Part shown: piece after piece, positions 37,401 through 46,667 of the stretch
Layout: each line of letters starts with the position of its first letter
Position numbering within the stretch: the first letter of the stretch is position 1
From: Planctomycetaceae bacterium
GTDB lineage: Bacteria; Planctomycetota; Planctomycetia; Pirellulales; Pirellulaceae
Assembly (NCBI GenBank): GCA_005798335.1
Contig: SYJV01000187.1
Span: 1-52,746, forward strand
Length of the DNA stretch: 52,746 bases
Reading direction: 5' to 3'
Notes under the pieces: model-generated
What the model saw: the letters and a program-made list of their open reading frames with translations, nothing else
Database searches by the model: none
What the model was told of the DNA's origin: nothing
Made by a program: the position numbers and the translations under genes

Positions 37401-38686
37401 GGCAGACCCGTGGCGAAGCGGGCGCACGCGCTGTGCGCACAATTGCCAGTCGCGCCGCAAACGAGATATGGCTGGTTCGAGCACTAACGACCGTCAGCGA
37501 TGAACTAGTCTCTGCTGCAGTAAATGGTCTGCTGGCATCGGTCGATGCGTCGGGTGAGCTTTCTGCGATTCAGTGGTCGGAATTGGAAGGCAGCATGCGT
37601 CGGTTGCTAACGCAAATGCCTCATGATCAACGTACGCAGTTAGTCGCCGAGCGATTCACTGCGGCAAATGTCGCTCAAGCGATGAATATTCCCAACAGCC
37701 AGTTGCTGGTACTGAGCGGATTGGCCGCGCTGAACTCAGTTTCTAGGCAGAGCAAGCAAGACTCCCGAGAGTCGAAGCACGATGAATTGTTGCGCGGTAC
37801 GGTGGATAGAGCCTACGCTTTGCTAGTGGCTCCGCAAACCGACACGGAACTGCGCTCACGCTTGATTAATCTAATCGGCAACGGATTCCGCCAGGTGGAC
37901 GACGAACTTGAGGCGCTGAAGAAATTGATTGCGCCGAACCAACCGCCTGAGATTCAGAATAAGGCATTGACCGCTGCTGGAAGAGTAAACGATGTGCGCG
38001 CGGCCGAACTGTTAATCGCCGCTTGGCCATCCATGACTGCGGACTCTCGCAGGACGATATGCACTACTATCTTACGCCGCCGCGAATGGATAGATCGATT
38101 GGTTACTGCGATGGAGAAAAGTGCGATCAAGGTAGCAGATCTCGATGCGGCAACCGTCCAGCAACTGAGATCAAACGGCGATCGCTCGCTAATGGCGCGA
38201 GCCGAACAACTGCTGGGCAAGCCAGCGAATTCGGATCGCGCGAAACTGGTGCAAGACTATCTGGCAAAATTGCCTACGACGCTGGATCGATCAAAAGGGG
38301 AGATGCTGTATCGCGAACACTGTGCCGCGTGTCACTTGGCGACCGACACCAGAGCATTAGTTGGTCCACCTCTAGAAAACCTTAAACACTGGACGACAGA
38401 ACAATGGATCGTCGCCATGTTGGACCCAAATCGCAATATCGAGCCCAAATATCATCAGTATTCGATTTTGACCACGCAAGGTCAGGTGTTCACAGGCATC
38501 ATCGAGCAACGTGGTGGTAGCGCGATTCAGTTAGCGGCCAGCGACGGTTCGCGCCGCGAGATTCCATTGGCTGATGTGGAATCGATCAAGGACGCAGGGA
38601 TTTCGCTAATGCCCGAGGGAATCGAAAGCAAGTTGTCGCCAAGTCAGTTGGGCGACTTGTTGGAATATGTCCGTACAAAGAACTAA
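34463..38686 (+). CDS. Fusion protein: neutral ceramidase-like domain, membrane-bound dehydrogenase/beta-propeller, HEAT repeats, c-type cytochrome
   Basis: A 1407-residue secreted multidomain protein. After a signal peptide (about 4-24), residues 25-455 match the neutral/alkaline ceramidase N-terminal domain, with the zinc-site strand STHSHAAPHVHAG and YACHCTTLG. Residues about 465-830 are the PVC-type dehydrogenase/beta-propeller (DGFQVDLMAAEPLVADPINL, DSDGDGRLD, DTDGDGRAD). A HEAT-like region follows, then a cytochrome c domain with CAACH (1287-1291) and a Met-containing tail. The start is GTG 34463 (GGAGAG upstream), because the signal peptide begins there; the frame is open to 34328. One reading frame joins an amidase-type hydrolase to a redox protein. 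Confidence 0.88.
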   Translation: MIVRYLRVFLLSAIVAVNCQLGYAADATLKIGFGKQEVTPEQPLRLSGYGTRERPFESVADKLYCRAMVLSNTLNDADAMVLVSIDSIAVTAELTGTIARAMEQKFSIPRSQLVICSTHSHAAPHVHAGLQNLFRVPLTSEEKTAIQQNTDRMISRIEVAIVDAMNDRQPGKLEIGEGQAAFAVNRRVLKNGLWSTFGVQADGPVDHRVRVLRATDAAGKLRGAVFMYACHCTTLGPDFNRVSGDWAGLAASQLESEHAGAIVLATIGCGADANPNPRTGYDDAKRHALELASAVKLVFSAPMQPLESFPVGHFGYAGLAPEQPTRDHLKKMAADANVANRNWATSLTDTWNKMGRLPETYPAPIHTWQFGDDLTWVFLGGEVVVDYQIGLERALPGKQVWVAAYTDDVFAYVASERMRAEGGYEVDFSMIYYQQPGRWQSGTEQLIHRRTKEILAEAQAEDKPRDAAAALRSIRVADGFQVDLMAAEPLVADPINLAFGHDGKLWVVEMADYPLGSSTAGRVRWLRDSDGDGRLDQSEVFLDGLSYPTGATPWRDGVIVITAPDVILAKDTDGDGRADKREVLLSGIHEANPQHRASGFEVGVDGWLYLGAGDGTRELVSKRNGQTYANLSGRDLAWNPDTGEVQAATGHSQFCRARDEWDNWFGNSNSQPIFQYVIEQRYLRNRSLGGSAVQHLLEPPTAPPVYPISRTVDRFNDLFALNRFTSACSSIICRIPGLGPSMRGAALVCEPVHNLVARFQIDSEGIYHRGRRFETDSNSDWFASSDPWSRPVRVVNSPDGTVWIVDMVRRVIEHPQWIPTAWQERFDLRAGQNLGRIYRVRARDYVPSPLPDLTRTSPAELARLLGSDNGALRDLAEYQLLWREPVDQRSVAATVRNLAQQSLDPAVRLQAIAYLTAARLATVDDLEHPLQDTDPRVVRFAVRNCESSLTTYPRLEKSLANVSQRNLGPAVDLQILLSLGQTRGEAGARAVRTIASRAANEIWLVRALTTVSDELVSAAVNGLLASVDASGELSAIQWSELEGSMRRLLTQMPHDQRTQLVAERFTAANVAQAMNIPNSQLLVLSGLAALNSVSRQSKQDSRESKHDELLRGTVDRAYALLVAPQTDTELRSRLINLIGNGFRQVDDELEALKKLIAPNQPPEIQNKALTAAGRVNDVRAAELLIAAWPSMTADSRRTICTTILRRREWIDRLVTAMEKSAIKVADLDAATVQQLRSNGDRSLMARAEQLLGKPANSDRAKLVQDYLAKLPTTLDRSKGEMLYREHCAACHLATDTRALVGPPLENLKHWTTEQWIVAMLDPNRNIEPKYHQYSILTTQGQVFTGIIEQRGGSAIQLAASDGSRREIPLADVESIKDAGISLMPEGIESKLSPSQLGDLLEYVRTKN

Positions 38687-38919
38687 TATCGCAATCCGAT
38701 ACGTAAGTGAGGGACCTTTCCTTGCTTACCATCGGATTGCTAGATTTCCACATGCGCTCGCCAAAAAACGCGTTGCGAAATGTCGTGCCGCTGATATGGT
38801 ATTAGAATCTCGCGCCGTTTGGTTAGCATATAAACTGCGGTTAACGCGTCGTTTTGTCGTATTTTTGCTATGTTACGAGTTGTCGTTTTCATCATTACAT
38901 CCCGTCTTTGGAGTTTCTA
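38687..38919. other. Intergenic upstream of DUF1559 gene
   Basis: These 233 bp contain no gene. A TATAAA string (around 38830) could be a -10 element for the DUF1559 gene, but no matching -35 is present. Confidence 0.35.
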
Positions 38920-40023
38920 ATGAACAGCCGATCTTCAATTTGGCGATCTGGTTTTACGCTCGTGGAGTTGCTCGTCGTCATCGCCATTATCGGCGTATTG
39001 GTGGGCCTGTTGTTGCCCGCTGTTCAAGCCGCGCGCGAAGCTGCCCGGCGCATGCAGTGTGCTAACAACATGCGGCAGATCGGTCTGGCACTGTACAATT
39101 TCGAATCGACGCGAAAGAAATTTCCTCCGTCCAGTATTCAGCTTGCCAATGGAGTCGTAGGAACTGGCGTCCAGGTCAACGAGTTGCAGGAATACCTCAA
39201 GGTAGGTACGAACGGAACGCTCGGCCAGCACTTCGCCAAGCAGTGCTTCTTGACCAGCGTTCTGCCCTACCTGGAGCAAAATAACGTGTTGAGCGCGGGT
39301 ACGGGCTTTGACACTAAACGGGATTGGTACGAAACTCAGAATCGTCCCGCTGCAACTGTTCGCATTGCAACTTTTTTGTGTCCTTCCAGTCCAGGGCTGA
39401 AGGATGTGAATACCGCCAATCTCGGTGCTACGGATCGCACGACTTTTGCTACCGGTGGGAATTGGAACCCGGCCATCACCGACTACATGGCAGTTAACCG
39501 AGCCAACAGGGTCGCTGCGGTGTGGAATGCCATCACCGCATCCAATCCGATTTATCCCGGCGACGACGCAATTCGCGGCGTGCTTGGGTCAAACGTGTAT
39601 ACGCGCATTGGCGCGATCACGGACGGGTTGACCAATACGCTGATGTTGGCCGAAGCCGCGGGACGACCATCGCGATATACCTTCGGCATGATGAACGAAC
39701 AATACGCTGGCGGTACGGCCGCCTACATGAATGGTCCATGGGCTCATTCGGGCAATGATATCGCCGTCGACGGTTCTGCGATTACGGTTGTTGGTGGCGT
39801 GCGTATGGCAAATACGCTGTCAACTGCGGCCGCAGTCGGTGGCGCTTGCTCAGTTAATTGTACTAATCAAGGTGAGATCTACGCCTTTCACGTCGGTGGC
39901 TCGAACGTGGTATTGGGTGACTGCTCGGTTAAATTTATCAGCTCGACGATCGACCTCAAGACGCTGATGTTGATTTGCTCGCGATCCGACGGCACACCGA
40001 TTGGCGATGCGTTTGGAAACTAA
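38920..40023 (+). CDS. DUF1559 prepilin-like protein
   Basis: A 367-residue planctomycete DUF1559 protein. The N-terminal type IV pilin-like signal is [20 protein letters not shown] (from residue 11), with cleavage expected between Gly and Phe, and the next helix is [16 protein letters not shown]. The C-terminal H-X9-DG-like end is present ([19 protein letters not shown]). These are presumed pseudopilins of a type II secretion-like or surface system and occur in many copies per genome. GGAG lies 6 nt before ATG 38920. Confidence 0.95.
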   Translation: MNSRSSIWRSGFTLVELLVVIAIIGVLVGLLLPAVQAAREAARRMQCANNMRQIGLALYNFESTRKKFPPSSIQLANGVVGTGVQVNELQEYLKVGTNGTLGQHFAKQCFLTSVLPYLEQNNVLSAGTGFDTKRDWYETQNRPAATVRIATFLCPSSPGLKDVNTANLGATDRTTFATGGNWNPAITDYMAVNRANRVAAVWNAITASNPIYPGDDAIRGVLGSNVYTRIGAITDGLTNTLMLAEAAGRPSRYTFGMMNEQYAGGTAAYMNGPWAHSGNDIAVDGSAITVVGGVRMANTLSTAAAVGGACSVNCTNQGEIYAFHVGGSNVVLGDCSVKFISSTIDLKTLMLICSRSDGTPIGDAFGN

Positions 40024-40060
40024 TCGCACGGCAGTCGGTGCTAGTGGTTTCGCGGACACC

Positions 40061-41182
40061 TCAAAGGTGGTCAGCGCGAGCAAGGTCTGTGGGAAAGTTC
40101 GTGAGCCGCTGGAGGCCAGTTTCGGTGACGTGGTAAATCTGTTCAATGCGCAGACCTGCGCGTAGTTCGGGACTGTACAGCCCCGGTTCCACAGTAAACA
40201 CGTCACCGACTTCGAGTCGATCGTCGTAGTAAGGATTCAACCTGGGAGCCTCGTGCGCAAACAGTCCAATCCCATGTCCGAGATGATGTTGAAACTGCCA
40301 TCCTCGGTAACCGTCCAGCCGCTGTTGTGCACTGTGGAATAACTCTTTACAGCTTGCACCGGCTCGCGCAGAGGTTTCTACGAAATCGAAAACTTCCATG
40401 ATCCGTTGATGAGCATCGTGCTGCACTGAGCTTGGTTCACCGTCGACGACAAAACTGCGGCACATGTCACTGCTGTAACCACGCAGCACGGTCGAAAGGT
40501 CGAAGACTCCAATTTCGCCTTTTCCTGCCGGGCGACGCCTGGGATTTCCACTAGGGGAATTGACTTGAAAATCATTGCCGCACTCGCCAAGAATCTCACC
40601 TGCATAGCGGCAACAGGCAGCTTGTATCCCGGCAAATAATTCGACTTCGTCGATTCCTTCGCACAAGTTCTCTCGCAGCCAACCGTAGGCCGCTTCCGAT
40701 GCGTGAGTGGCTTGTCGCAAAAGATTGACTTCGTCGGAGTCTTTGTGACGACGCAGCGCCAACATCGTCGGTTCAAGATCGACCAGTTGCTTGCCCTCAA
40801 GGATGCCCGGTCGAATGCCGTTGTCAGTCCCGATGCGTATATGCTTGGCCAGTCTAGCGGCGATCATTCCCAACGCGACAGAGAGTTGATCGTCGACCAG
40901 CGTCGCGTATTTATTGGATTCGAATTCGATAATTTCATCAGCGGCTGGAGCGGCAGTGGGCGCAAGCGGAACCAACAAAACGGTTGGTCCATCGCGCTGA
41001 ACAAGGACTACACGTTTGAGAATGGTCCGGTGCCAGTACGCTGTCAGGTAATGCACGTGCCCAGGTGCTGCCAAAAGCGCTAAGTCCAAATTCAGATAGC
41101 ACAGCGCGTCGCGCAAGCGCTGTTGCCGAGCCAAACACATGGCGAAATCGAGTCCCGCGATCGTTACACCGGTCCGGTTCAT
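40061..41182 (-). CDS. M24 family metallopeptidase (Xaa-Pro aminopeptidase-like)
   Basis: A 373-residue pita-bread-fold peptidase of the creatinase/Xaa-Pro type. All five dimetal ligands are visible: the two Asp in GVFDLSTVLRGYSSDMCRSF, His in HHLGHGIG, Glu in TVEPGLY and Glu in LRIEQIY. The N-terminal half is the usual creatinase-N domain. ATG 41182 begins one base after the stop of the upstream AAA gene (TGAGATG), so translation is probably coupled. Function is expected to be dipeptide turnover. Confidence 0.92.
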   Translation of the reverse strand: MNRTGVTIAGLDFAMCLARQQRLRDALCYLNLDLALLAAPGHVHYLTAYWHRTILKRVVLVQRDGPTVLLVPLAPTAAPAADEIIEFESNKYATLVDDQLSVALGMIAARLAKHIRIGTDNGIRPGILEGKQLVDLEPTMLALRRHKDSDEVNLLRQATHASEAAYGWLRENLCEGIDEVELFAGIQAACCRYAGEILGECGNDFQVNSPSGNPRRRPAGKGEIGVFDLSTVLRGYSSDMCRSFVVDGEPSSVQHDAHQRIMEVFDFVETSARAGASCKELFHSAQQRLDGYRGWQFQHHLGHGIGLFAHEAPRLNPYYDDRLEVGDVFTVEPGLYSPELRAGLRIEQIYHVTETGLQRLTNFPTDLARADHL

Positions 41183-41183
41183 C

Positions 41184-41993
41184 TCAGGCAGCAAACGCAG
41201 CTGATCGCGGCAGTTCGGCACTTACTTGATCGACGCATTCGACATCGACCGAGTCGCGATGGGCAACCGCACCGGCAACCAATGACAAATCGGCAAGCTG
41301 AACAATCTTGCGGACAATACCTCCGGACAGCTCCTGGATGCGTGCCGTTGCGGAGACAGTAAACGGCGAACCGGATCGCCCCAGGCGTTGAAAGTTCCAC
41401 TTGAGAAAGTCGCGAGTTTGCTCCAAGTCCCAGGCTGGCAATTCGATCTGCAAATCGCTGCGCTCCCACAGATTTCGGCTGACTGCAGAACCAAGTTGAC
41501 TTTCTACTGCAATCAAGACCGTCAGTGGCGCGGCGGTGGCTATCAACCGATTGAGATCCTCTTCTGCTGATGCAGAAGAGCTTTCGGCATCATCAATTAA
41601 TGCAATCGTGTGAGTGCCTTCTCGCTGCGCTGCGGAAAAATAATCGCACAATGCACGCCAAGCCCAGTGAGCGTTACCAGCGACCCTTCCACCACAGAGC
41701 GTACGCACCAATTCCCCATACAATTCTCCAGAGGTTAATCCCAACATAGAGAGATTGATCAATTGTACGTTGGGAATTCCAGGATAACGTGGAACTGAAC
41801 ACCCGAAGTGTTTCAGCAAGCTCGTTTTCCCAACGCCGCTCGACCCCAAAACGACTCCCAATTGACGCCGATTCTCGACCAGAAAGTCGATTCTCGCTAA
41901 TGCTTCGTCCGCGCTGGCGCTTCGAAAGAAACCTCGACGAACATCGTTCGTGAATGGCGGTCCGGACAATTTCCAATATCGCCAGTATGTCAC
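41184..41993 (-). CDS. GspA/ExeA-like AAA ATPase
   Basis: A 269-residue AAA protein. The start YWKLSGPPFTNDVRRGFFRS is typical of the ExeA/GspA family. Walker A is GSSGVGKT (50-57), Walker B is IALIDDAES and the sensor region is ELPAWDLEQTRDFLKW. Family members assemble secretin or pilus machinery, but this one lacks the C-terminal peptidoglycan-binding part, so it may work in another context. It starts at GTG 41993 with GGGGAG 6 nt upstream. It is coupled to the M24 peptidase. Confidence 0.85.
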   Translation of the reverse strand: MTYWRYWKLSGPPFTNDVRRGFFRSASADEALARIDFLVENRRQLGVVLGSSGVGKTSLLKHFGCSVPRYPGIPNVQLINLSMLGLTSGELYGELVRTLCGGRVAGNAHWAWRALCDYFSAAQREGTHTIALIDDAESSSASAEEDLNRLIATAAPLTVLIAVESQLGSAVSRNLWERSDLQIELPAWDLEQTRDFLKWNFQRLGRSGSPFTVSATARIQELSGGIVRKIVQLADLSLVAGAVAHRDSVDVECVDQVSAELPRSAAFAA

Positions 41994-42110
41994 AGCAATC
42001 TCCCCAACAGTGGTCTACACCTATTCCCGTGTCGTACTAAAATCGGGTTCTGAAAATGGTATCTTTAGTCTTATCGTCAAATCAAGCCAAATCCGTAAAG
42101 TCGACCACGC

Positions 42111-42857
42111 ATGCATTACCCTCGGTTCTTTGTTCCCGACATGTCAGAACAAGGGACATTGTGGCTCGACGAAAACGAGTCGCGACACGCGGTTGCGGTG
42201 CTTCGCTGTCAATTAGGCGATCATCTGCTGGCATTTGACGGGCAAGGCGGCGAGCGACTTTGTCGAATCAGTGCGATCACTAAGAAGAAGGTCGAACTGG
42301 AGTGTATTGCTGGACTGGATACCGACCGCGAGCTAGCACGACCATTGATATTGATCGTCGCCTTGCCCAAAGGCGATCGTCAAAAAACGCTTATTGAAAT
42401 GGCGACGCAAATCGGAGTGAGCGCCTTGGTACCACTAGAGACAACTCGTGGAGTGGCGCAACCCACGCGCGACTCGGTGATCAGGTTGCAACGTACTGTG
42501 ATCGAGGCCAGCAAACAATGTGGCCGCAATCGGCTGATGGAGATATTACCTCCCACAAACGTCGATCGACTGTCGACGGATGCTCGCTGGCAGACTCCAT
42601 TTCATGCAAAATGGATCGCGCATCCTTACGATGAATCGGAACAATGGTCGCCTGCCACAGCGGACAGGCCGCCCCCAACCTCTCCAATTGCAATCGCCGT
42701 GGGACCCGAAGGCGGTTTTACTCGAGACGAGGTTCAGCGACTGATACAATGCGATTGGCACAGAATTTCGTTAGGCAAGTCGATCCTGCGCGTAGAAACA
42801 GCAGCCGTAGCATTGGCCGCCTGGGCAGCACGAATTATGTTGGACCAAATCGTCTAG
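42111..42857 (+). CDS. rsmE: 16S rRNA (uracil1498-N3)-methyltransferase
   Basis: A 248-residue SPOUT-class methyltransferase that modifies U1498 of 16S rRNA with SAM. Diagnostic motifs are the N-terminal PUA-like HYPRFFVPD, then EASKQCGRN, AVGPEGGFT and LGKSILRVETA, which form the knotted SAM site. The length is normal. Its 3' end overlaps the convergent exporter gene by 23 bp. The start is ATG 42111 with only a weak ribosome-binding site. Confidence 0.95.
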   Translation: MHYPRFFVPDMSEQGTLWLDENESRHAVAVLRCQLGDHLLAFDGQGGERLCRISAITKKKVELECIAGLDTDRELARPLILIVALPKGDRQKTLIEMATQIGVSALVPLETTRGVAQPTRDSVIRLQRTVIEASKQCGRNRLMEILPPTNVDRLSTDARWQTPFHAKWIAHPYDESEQWSPATADRPPPTSPIAIAVGPEGGFTRDEVQRLIQCDWHRISLGKSILRVETAAVALAAWAARIMLDQIV

Positions 42858-45597
42858 ACTCTGCCGCGGGGCACTGTGGCAACGACAGAACTAAAGGAGT
42901 CGACGATTCAGTAATTCCAAGCGATCTAAGGTAGTTCTCCTTGCGACTTGGCTCGGCTGTCAACAAATCACCGGCCACTAGATCGCCCGCGCTTTGAAAT
43001 CGCTGGCCCAGCAACGTCAACAGCGGCGGCAGCACTAGCAGGGAGTTCACCAAACACAGTCCGACTCCCAGCACTAGCACGATGCCTAACCCTTGCAGCC
43101 CACGATGGTCCGACAGTCCGACGCAACCAAATCCAATCATCGTTGTGACGCTGGTCAACAAAATCGAAACCGCGCTGACACTGCTGAGTCGAAAGTTTCG
43201 GCGGTCTCGTTTGTACTCATGCACTATGTGGATGCCATTGTCGATGCCGATTCCCAGAATCAATGGCAAAACAATCATGTTGGCTGCATTCAGCGGAATC
43301 TCCAGTCCACCAAGAATTCCCATCATTTGCAGTCCACCTAGCAGCACTGGGATCATCGCAACCAGCAGCAAACGAACGCTGCCCAAGTCGAGCATCAGCA
43401 GGGCCATCACCAGCAGCAGCGCGTACAAACCAGCGTGCAAATAGCTCTTATGCAACTCGGCGGAGGCGTAAAACGTTTGCACAGGATGGCCTGTAACTTG
43501 GCGATCAACCGATTCCACATCGCGCACAAACCGTTCTAGATTCTCTCGTTTCCAGATATCGTCGCGAGCAAAAATTCGTAAAAGGAAAGATTGTCCGTCT
43601 TGGCTCACCATGCGAGTCGATACTGGGTGCGGCAGGTCGCTCGGTTGCAACGGACCACTGGCCGCAACTTTGGAGATCGTGTCGGTTAGTTTTTGTAGTG
43701 GGCCGATCATCGCGCTAGGCAGCGAGTTGCCAGCGAGGCTTGGCAAATAAGCGGCTGGGGTCACTAACGATTCGCTGGACGAAACGGAACTCGATCGCCC
43801 AGTTGCTCGTTGAATTTCTGTGGCCAGCGATCCGGCACAAATGCGGCAATAGTCCACTAACTGGCCGCGTATCGGTTGATCTTCGGCATTTTGAAATAGC
43901 GACCCCACTTCCTCTACGCGGACCACCGACGGCAGTTGCATGAAACGCTCGCGCAACCAACGTGCGCGAGCAGGCGAGTCCGCAACGCTGACGGCGAACC
44001 AAGTGCTCGGCCCACTGCGGCGAATGAGTTCTTGTTCGGTTCTTACGCTCTCAGCATCCGCGGCTTGGAGGTTCAATAAATCGTGATCGTAGTAAACTGA
44101 AAAAGCGAAAATGCTCGCGATGATGGTCAATACACCCGCTCCTGCCAAACTTGATTTGGGACTCGCGATCGCCAGACGATTGATAACGTCCATGCACCTG
44201 TTCAGCCAGTGCGGTCCTCGCGATGTAGTCAACGAGGCAAACCAAGTGTCAGCTTTTCGCGGATTTGACCGATAAAATTGCGACTGCCAAGCAATCAGTG
44301 CCGGCAGCGCGAACAAAGTAACCAACATGCATACCATGACTCCGATCGCGGTAATGATTCCCAACTCGGCGATGCCGCGAAACGGAGTGAAGGCAGCCGC
44401 TAGAAACGCCACAGCCGTAGTCAAGGCACCCGAAACGATGCCACAGCCACATTGTTCGGTTGAGATTCGGATGGCTTGCCCCAAGGTCACCGAACCGTTC
44501 GACTGCACCAGCGATTGCAAGCGAGTAAGCGTATGAATGGAATAGTCAATTCCCAGTCCCGCAAGTATGGCTCCGAACGCGATACTAAACAGGTTCAAAT
44601 GCCCCACAACCAGCGCTGATATTCCTAATGTCCAAATCAACGAAATCGCTAGACAAACAATTGCGCAGACCGGCAGGCGCCAGGAACCAAAGCCTATGAC
44701 GAAAATAATTGCGACTCCCAGCAAACTCAGATAGGTTGCACTCTGCATATCGCGTTGGCTGGAAATGCTTTCGTCCCACTCCAGAATGGGCATGCCTGTG
44801 AGACCGAATTGAACGCTCGGAAAATCCTTCTGCGCCCTGGCCATATGAGCTTTGAGGCAATTCAAGATCTCTGCTGACTTTTCCGGTTGCTCATCTGGAT
44901 GCGGCATGCGCACGACGCACAATCCCATGCGGCCTTGATCTTCCAGCAACAGTTCTGCATGCGATGGAAATTGGTTGGCAAGCTGTTCCATGCCAAGCTG
45001 CGCGCGCTGCAAACCGTCTAGCAAACTTTGAGGAATCGCTGACGAACTTGCTAGGGAGACCGATAACCGCCGCGCATCAATTGCACCTGTGTCTGTTGTT
45101 CCTCGGTCCGCCAAGTCTCCCTGGTTATTCAAGTTCGCGACTAGTTCTCTGCAATTGGCCAACAAGTGCGCGATCTCGGCCAGCATGGAAGTCGGCAGCA
45201 AGTTCAGCGCCTTGGATGGCACTGCGCCCAGATGTCGTTGGTATAGTACATGCGGTAATCTAGAATCGAGCGACAGACGCTGACCTACAGCCGCCAAAGC
45301 AGCAGATACTTGCTGAGGATTGTCGCCGGTGATCACCACTGCTGCATCGTCGTCGCGGCCAAACTTATCCAAGTACCGCAACCAACGTTGGTTATAACTG
45401 CTGTTGGGTGACAAGAGATCCAGTCTGCTGGTACGGAAACTCAGCTTTGTAGTCGCCAACCAACCCGTTACTACCGTAATCAATAGTGTGGCCAGCAGAG
45501 TAGGCAGCGGATGATCGGCGGCCCAATGTGCCAGCCCTCCCAGCCAGCCAGCCAGCGACCATTTCCCTGATTGATCTTGTTCACGAGAATCCGACAT
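42835..45597 (-). CDS. MMPL/RND-family exporter (HpnN-like)
   Basis: A 920-residue membrane protein of the RND superfamily with about 12 transmembrane segments: one (LLATLLITVVTGWLA), then a periplasmic domain, five, a second single helix, a second periplasmic domain and five more. Each half has the RND helix-4 motif, GLGIDYSIHTLTR and GIGIDNGIHIVHEY, where the second half has Asn after Asp. The family includes HpnN hopanoid transporters and mycobacterial MmpL lipid exporters; the cargo here is unknown but is likely a lipid or hydrophobic compound. It starts at ATG 45597. Confidence 0.9.
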   Translation of the reverse strand: MSDSREQDQSGKWSLAGWLGGLAHWAADHPLPTLLATLLITVVTGWLATTKLSFRTSRLDLLSPNSSYNQRWLRYLDKFGRDDDAAVVITGDNPQQVSAALAAVGQRLSLDSRLPHVLYQRHLGAVPSKALNLLPTSMLAEIAHLLANCRELVANLNNQGDLADRGTTDTGAIDARRLSVSLASSSAIPQSLLDGLQRAQLGMEQLANQFPSHAELLLEDQGRMGLCVVRMPHPDEQPEKSAEILNCLKAHMARAQKDFPSVQFGLTGMPILEWDESISSQRDMQSATYLSLLGVAIIFVIGFGSWRLPVCAIVCLAISLIWTLGISALVVGHLNLFSIAFGAILAGLGIDYSIHTLTRLQSLVQSNGSVTLGQAIRISTEQCGCGIVSGALTTAVAFLAAAFTPFRGIAELGIITAIGVMVCMLVTLFALPALIAWQSQFYRSNPRKADTWFASLTTSRGPHWLNRCMDVINRLAIASPKSSLAGAGVLTIIASIFAFSVYYDHDLLNLQAADAESVRTEQELIRRSGPSTWFAVSVADSPARARWLRERFMQLPSVVRVEEVGSLFQNAEDQPIRGQLVDYCRICAGSLATEIQRATGRSSSVSSSESLVTPAAYLPSLAGNSLPSAMIGPLQKLTDTISKVAASGPLQPSDLPHPVSTRMVSQDGQSFLLRIFARDDIWKRENLERFVRDVESVDRQVTGHPVQTFYASAELHKSYLHAGLYALLLVMALLMLDLGSVRLLLVAMIPVLLGGLQMMGILGGLEIPLNAANMIVLPLILGIGIDNGIHIVHEYKRDRRNFRLSSVSAVSILLTSVTTMIGFGCVGLSDHRGLQGLGIVLVLGVGLCLVNSLLVLPPLLTLLGQRFQSAGDLVAGDLLTAEPSRKENYLRSLGITESSTPLVLSLPQCPAAESRRFGPT

Positions 45598-46091
45598 TCA
45601 GGCACTTTGCAAATCGAGCCAAACAATCGCCATTTGTCCCCGTGGCGAAAGGTACTGCGATGAGTAGCTCCATATCAAGTGCAGTCATGCGATCGTTAAC
45701 CGACTTCCGTCGCAATTAGCTGATTGCTATCAATTGGCCCTCTGCCACTCTTGCCGATAGATTTCATTGCTGCCTTGCGCCTAACTTCCTGGATTGCAGC
45801 AGGTGCTGGGAGAAGGCTCAATCATTTCAGCGCAACCCGGGATCGCTTGCAAAAAGAATATGGACCTTGGGTGGAATTTTCGGAATACGAGGAAAAATCC
45901 GCAAGTCCAACCTACCTTAACAACGATACTTGGTCCTAGATCCGAGACTATTGGCCTGATACTCTTACGTCCCGTACGTCCATTCAATGGTTTGGAGTCC
46001 GAGCGACAGACGCGAGAGGAAACGGCAGCCTAGTGGGCACAAGGCCAATGTATGTCTCGACCATAATTTAATCGATACGAGGGATCGATCG
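45598..46091. other. Intergenic, no gene seen
   Basis: The 494 bp between the divergent exporter and the lipoprotein gene contain only short unconvincing frames. They should hold both promoters, but I see no clear -35/-10 pair. A TAATTTAAT string near 46065 is a possible AT-rich -10 for the lipoprotein. Confidence 0.4.
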
Positions 46092-46667
46092 ATGTTGCGA
46101 AAGCTGACCACCAAGGTTGCCGGATTGCTCATAGCTTCGGGCATTGTGGCATCCACGGGTTGCATCGGAATCACGCACGGTGTGAATCTTGGTTTCCTAT
46201 CGATTCCGATTCCAATCAGTCCTTACCTCCAGGACCAAGAAGAGCTCGACTTCCACAATCATGAGCGATATGCTCGCGTGCCAATTCTCGGTCCGACGAC
46301 TTCGGGAAACCCAGTGGTGGCACTGGACCCTCCCAGCGACGATGAAGTCATGCAGGCCATGGAGAAGGCATCTCCCACCCGCGGCGGCATTCCGTTGCTG
46401 AATGAAAAGCAACGCAACAATGTCCGCATCGTGAAGGAGAAGATCGCTGATTACGTCGATCCACCGCGTTTCATACCGCTGATTGGGTTTGCTCAGTTAC
46501 ATCATGCCCACTACAAATGCTCGATCTACTACAGTGAGCGAATTATCAATGGTTGGCCGGTTCCCTATACGTTAGAAGACAAAGAAGCTGTGGAAGTGAT
46601 CTACATCGACCATAATCACTTCCACATGTGCGGAAATCCCGACGCTGGTCCTGGTAGTGTGTACTAA
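46092..46667 (+). CDS. Putative lipoprotein of unknown function
   Basis: A 191-residue protein with a lipoprotein-type signal: LTTKVAGLLIASGIVASTGC, with the lipid-modified Cys at about residue 24 (STGC instead of the usual L-x-G/A-C). The mature part is hydrophilic and ends with a His-rich segment (YIDHNHFHMCGN), a possible metal site. I do not recognise the family. ATG 46092 is chosen because it begins the signal peptide and is preceded by GAGG. It is not obviously in an operon. Confidence 0.78.
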   Translation: MLRKLTTKVAGLLIASGIVASTGCIGITHGVNLGFLSIPIPISPYLQDQEELDFHNHERYARVPILGPTTSGNPVVALDPPSDDEVMQAMEKASPTRGGIPLLNEKQRNNVRIVKEKIADYVDPPRFIPLIGFAQLHHAHYKCSIYYSERIINGWPVPYTLEDKEAVEVIYIDHNHFHMCGNPDAGPGSVY

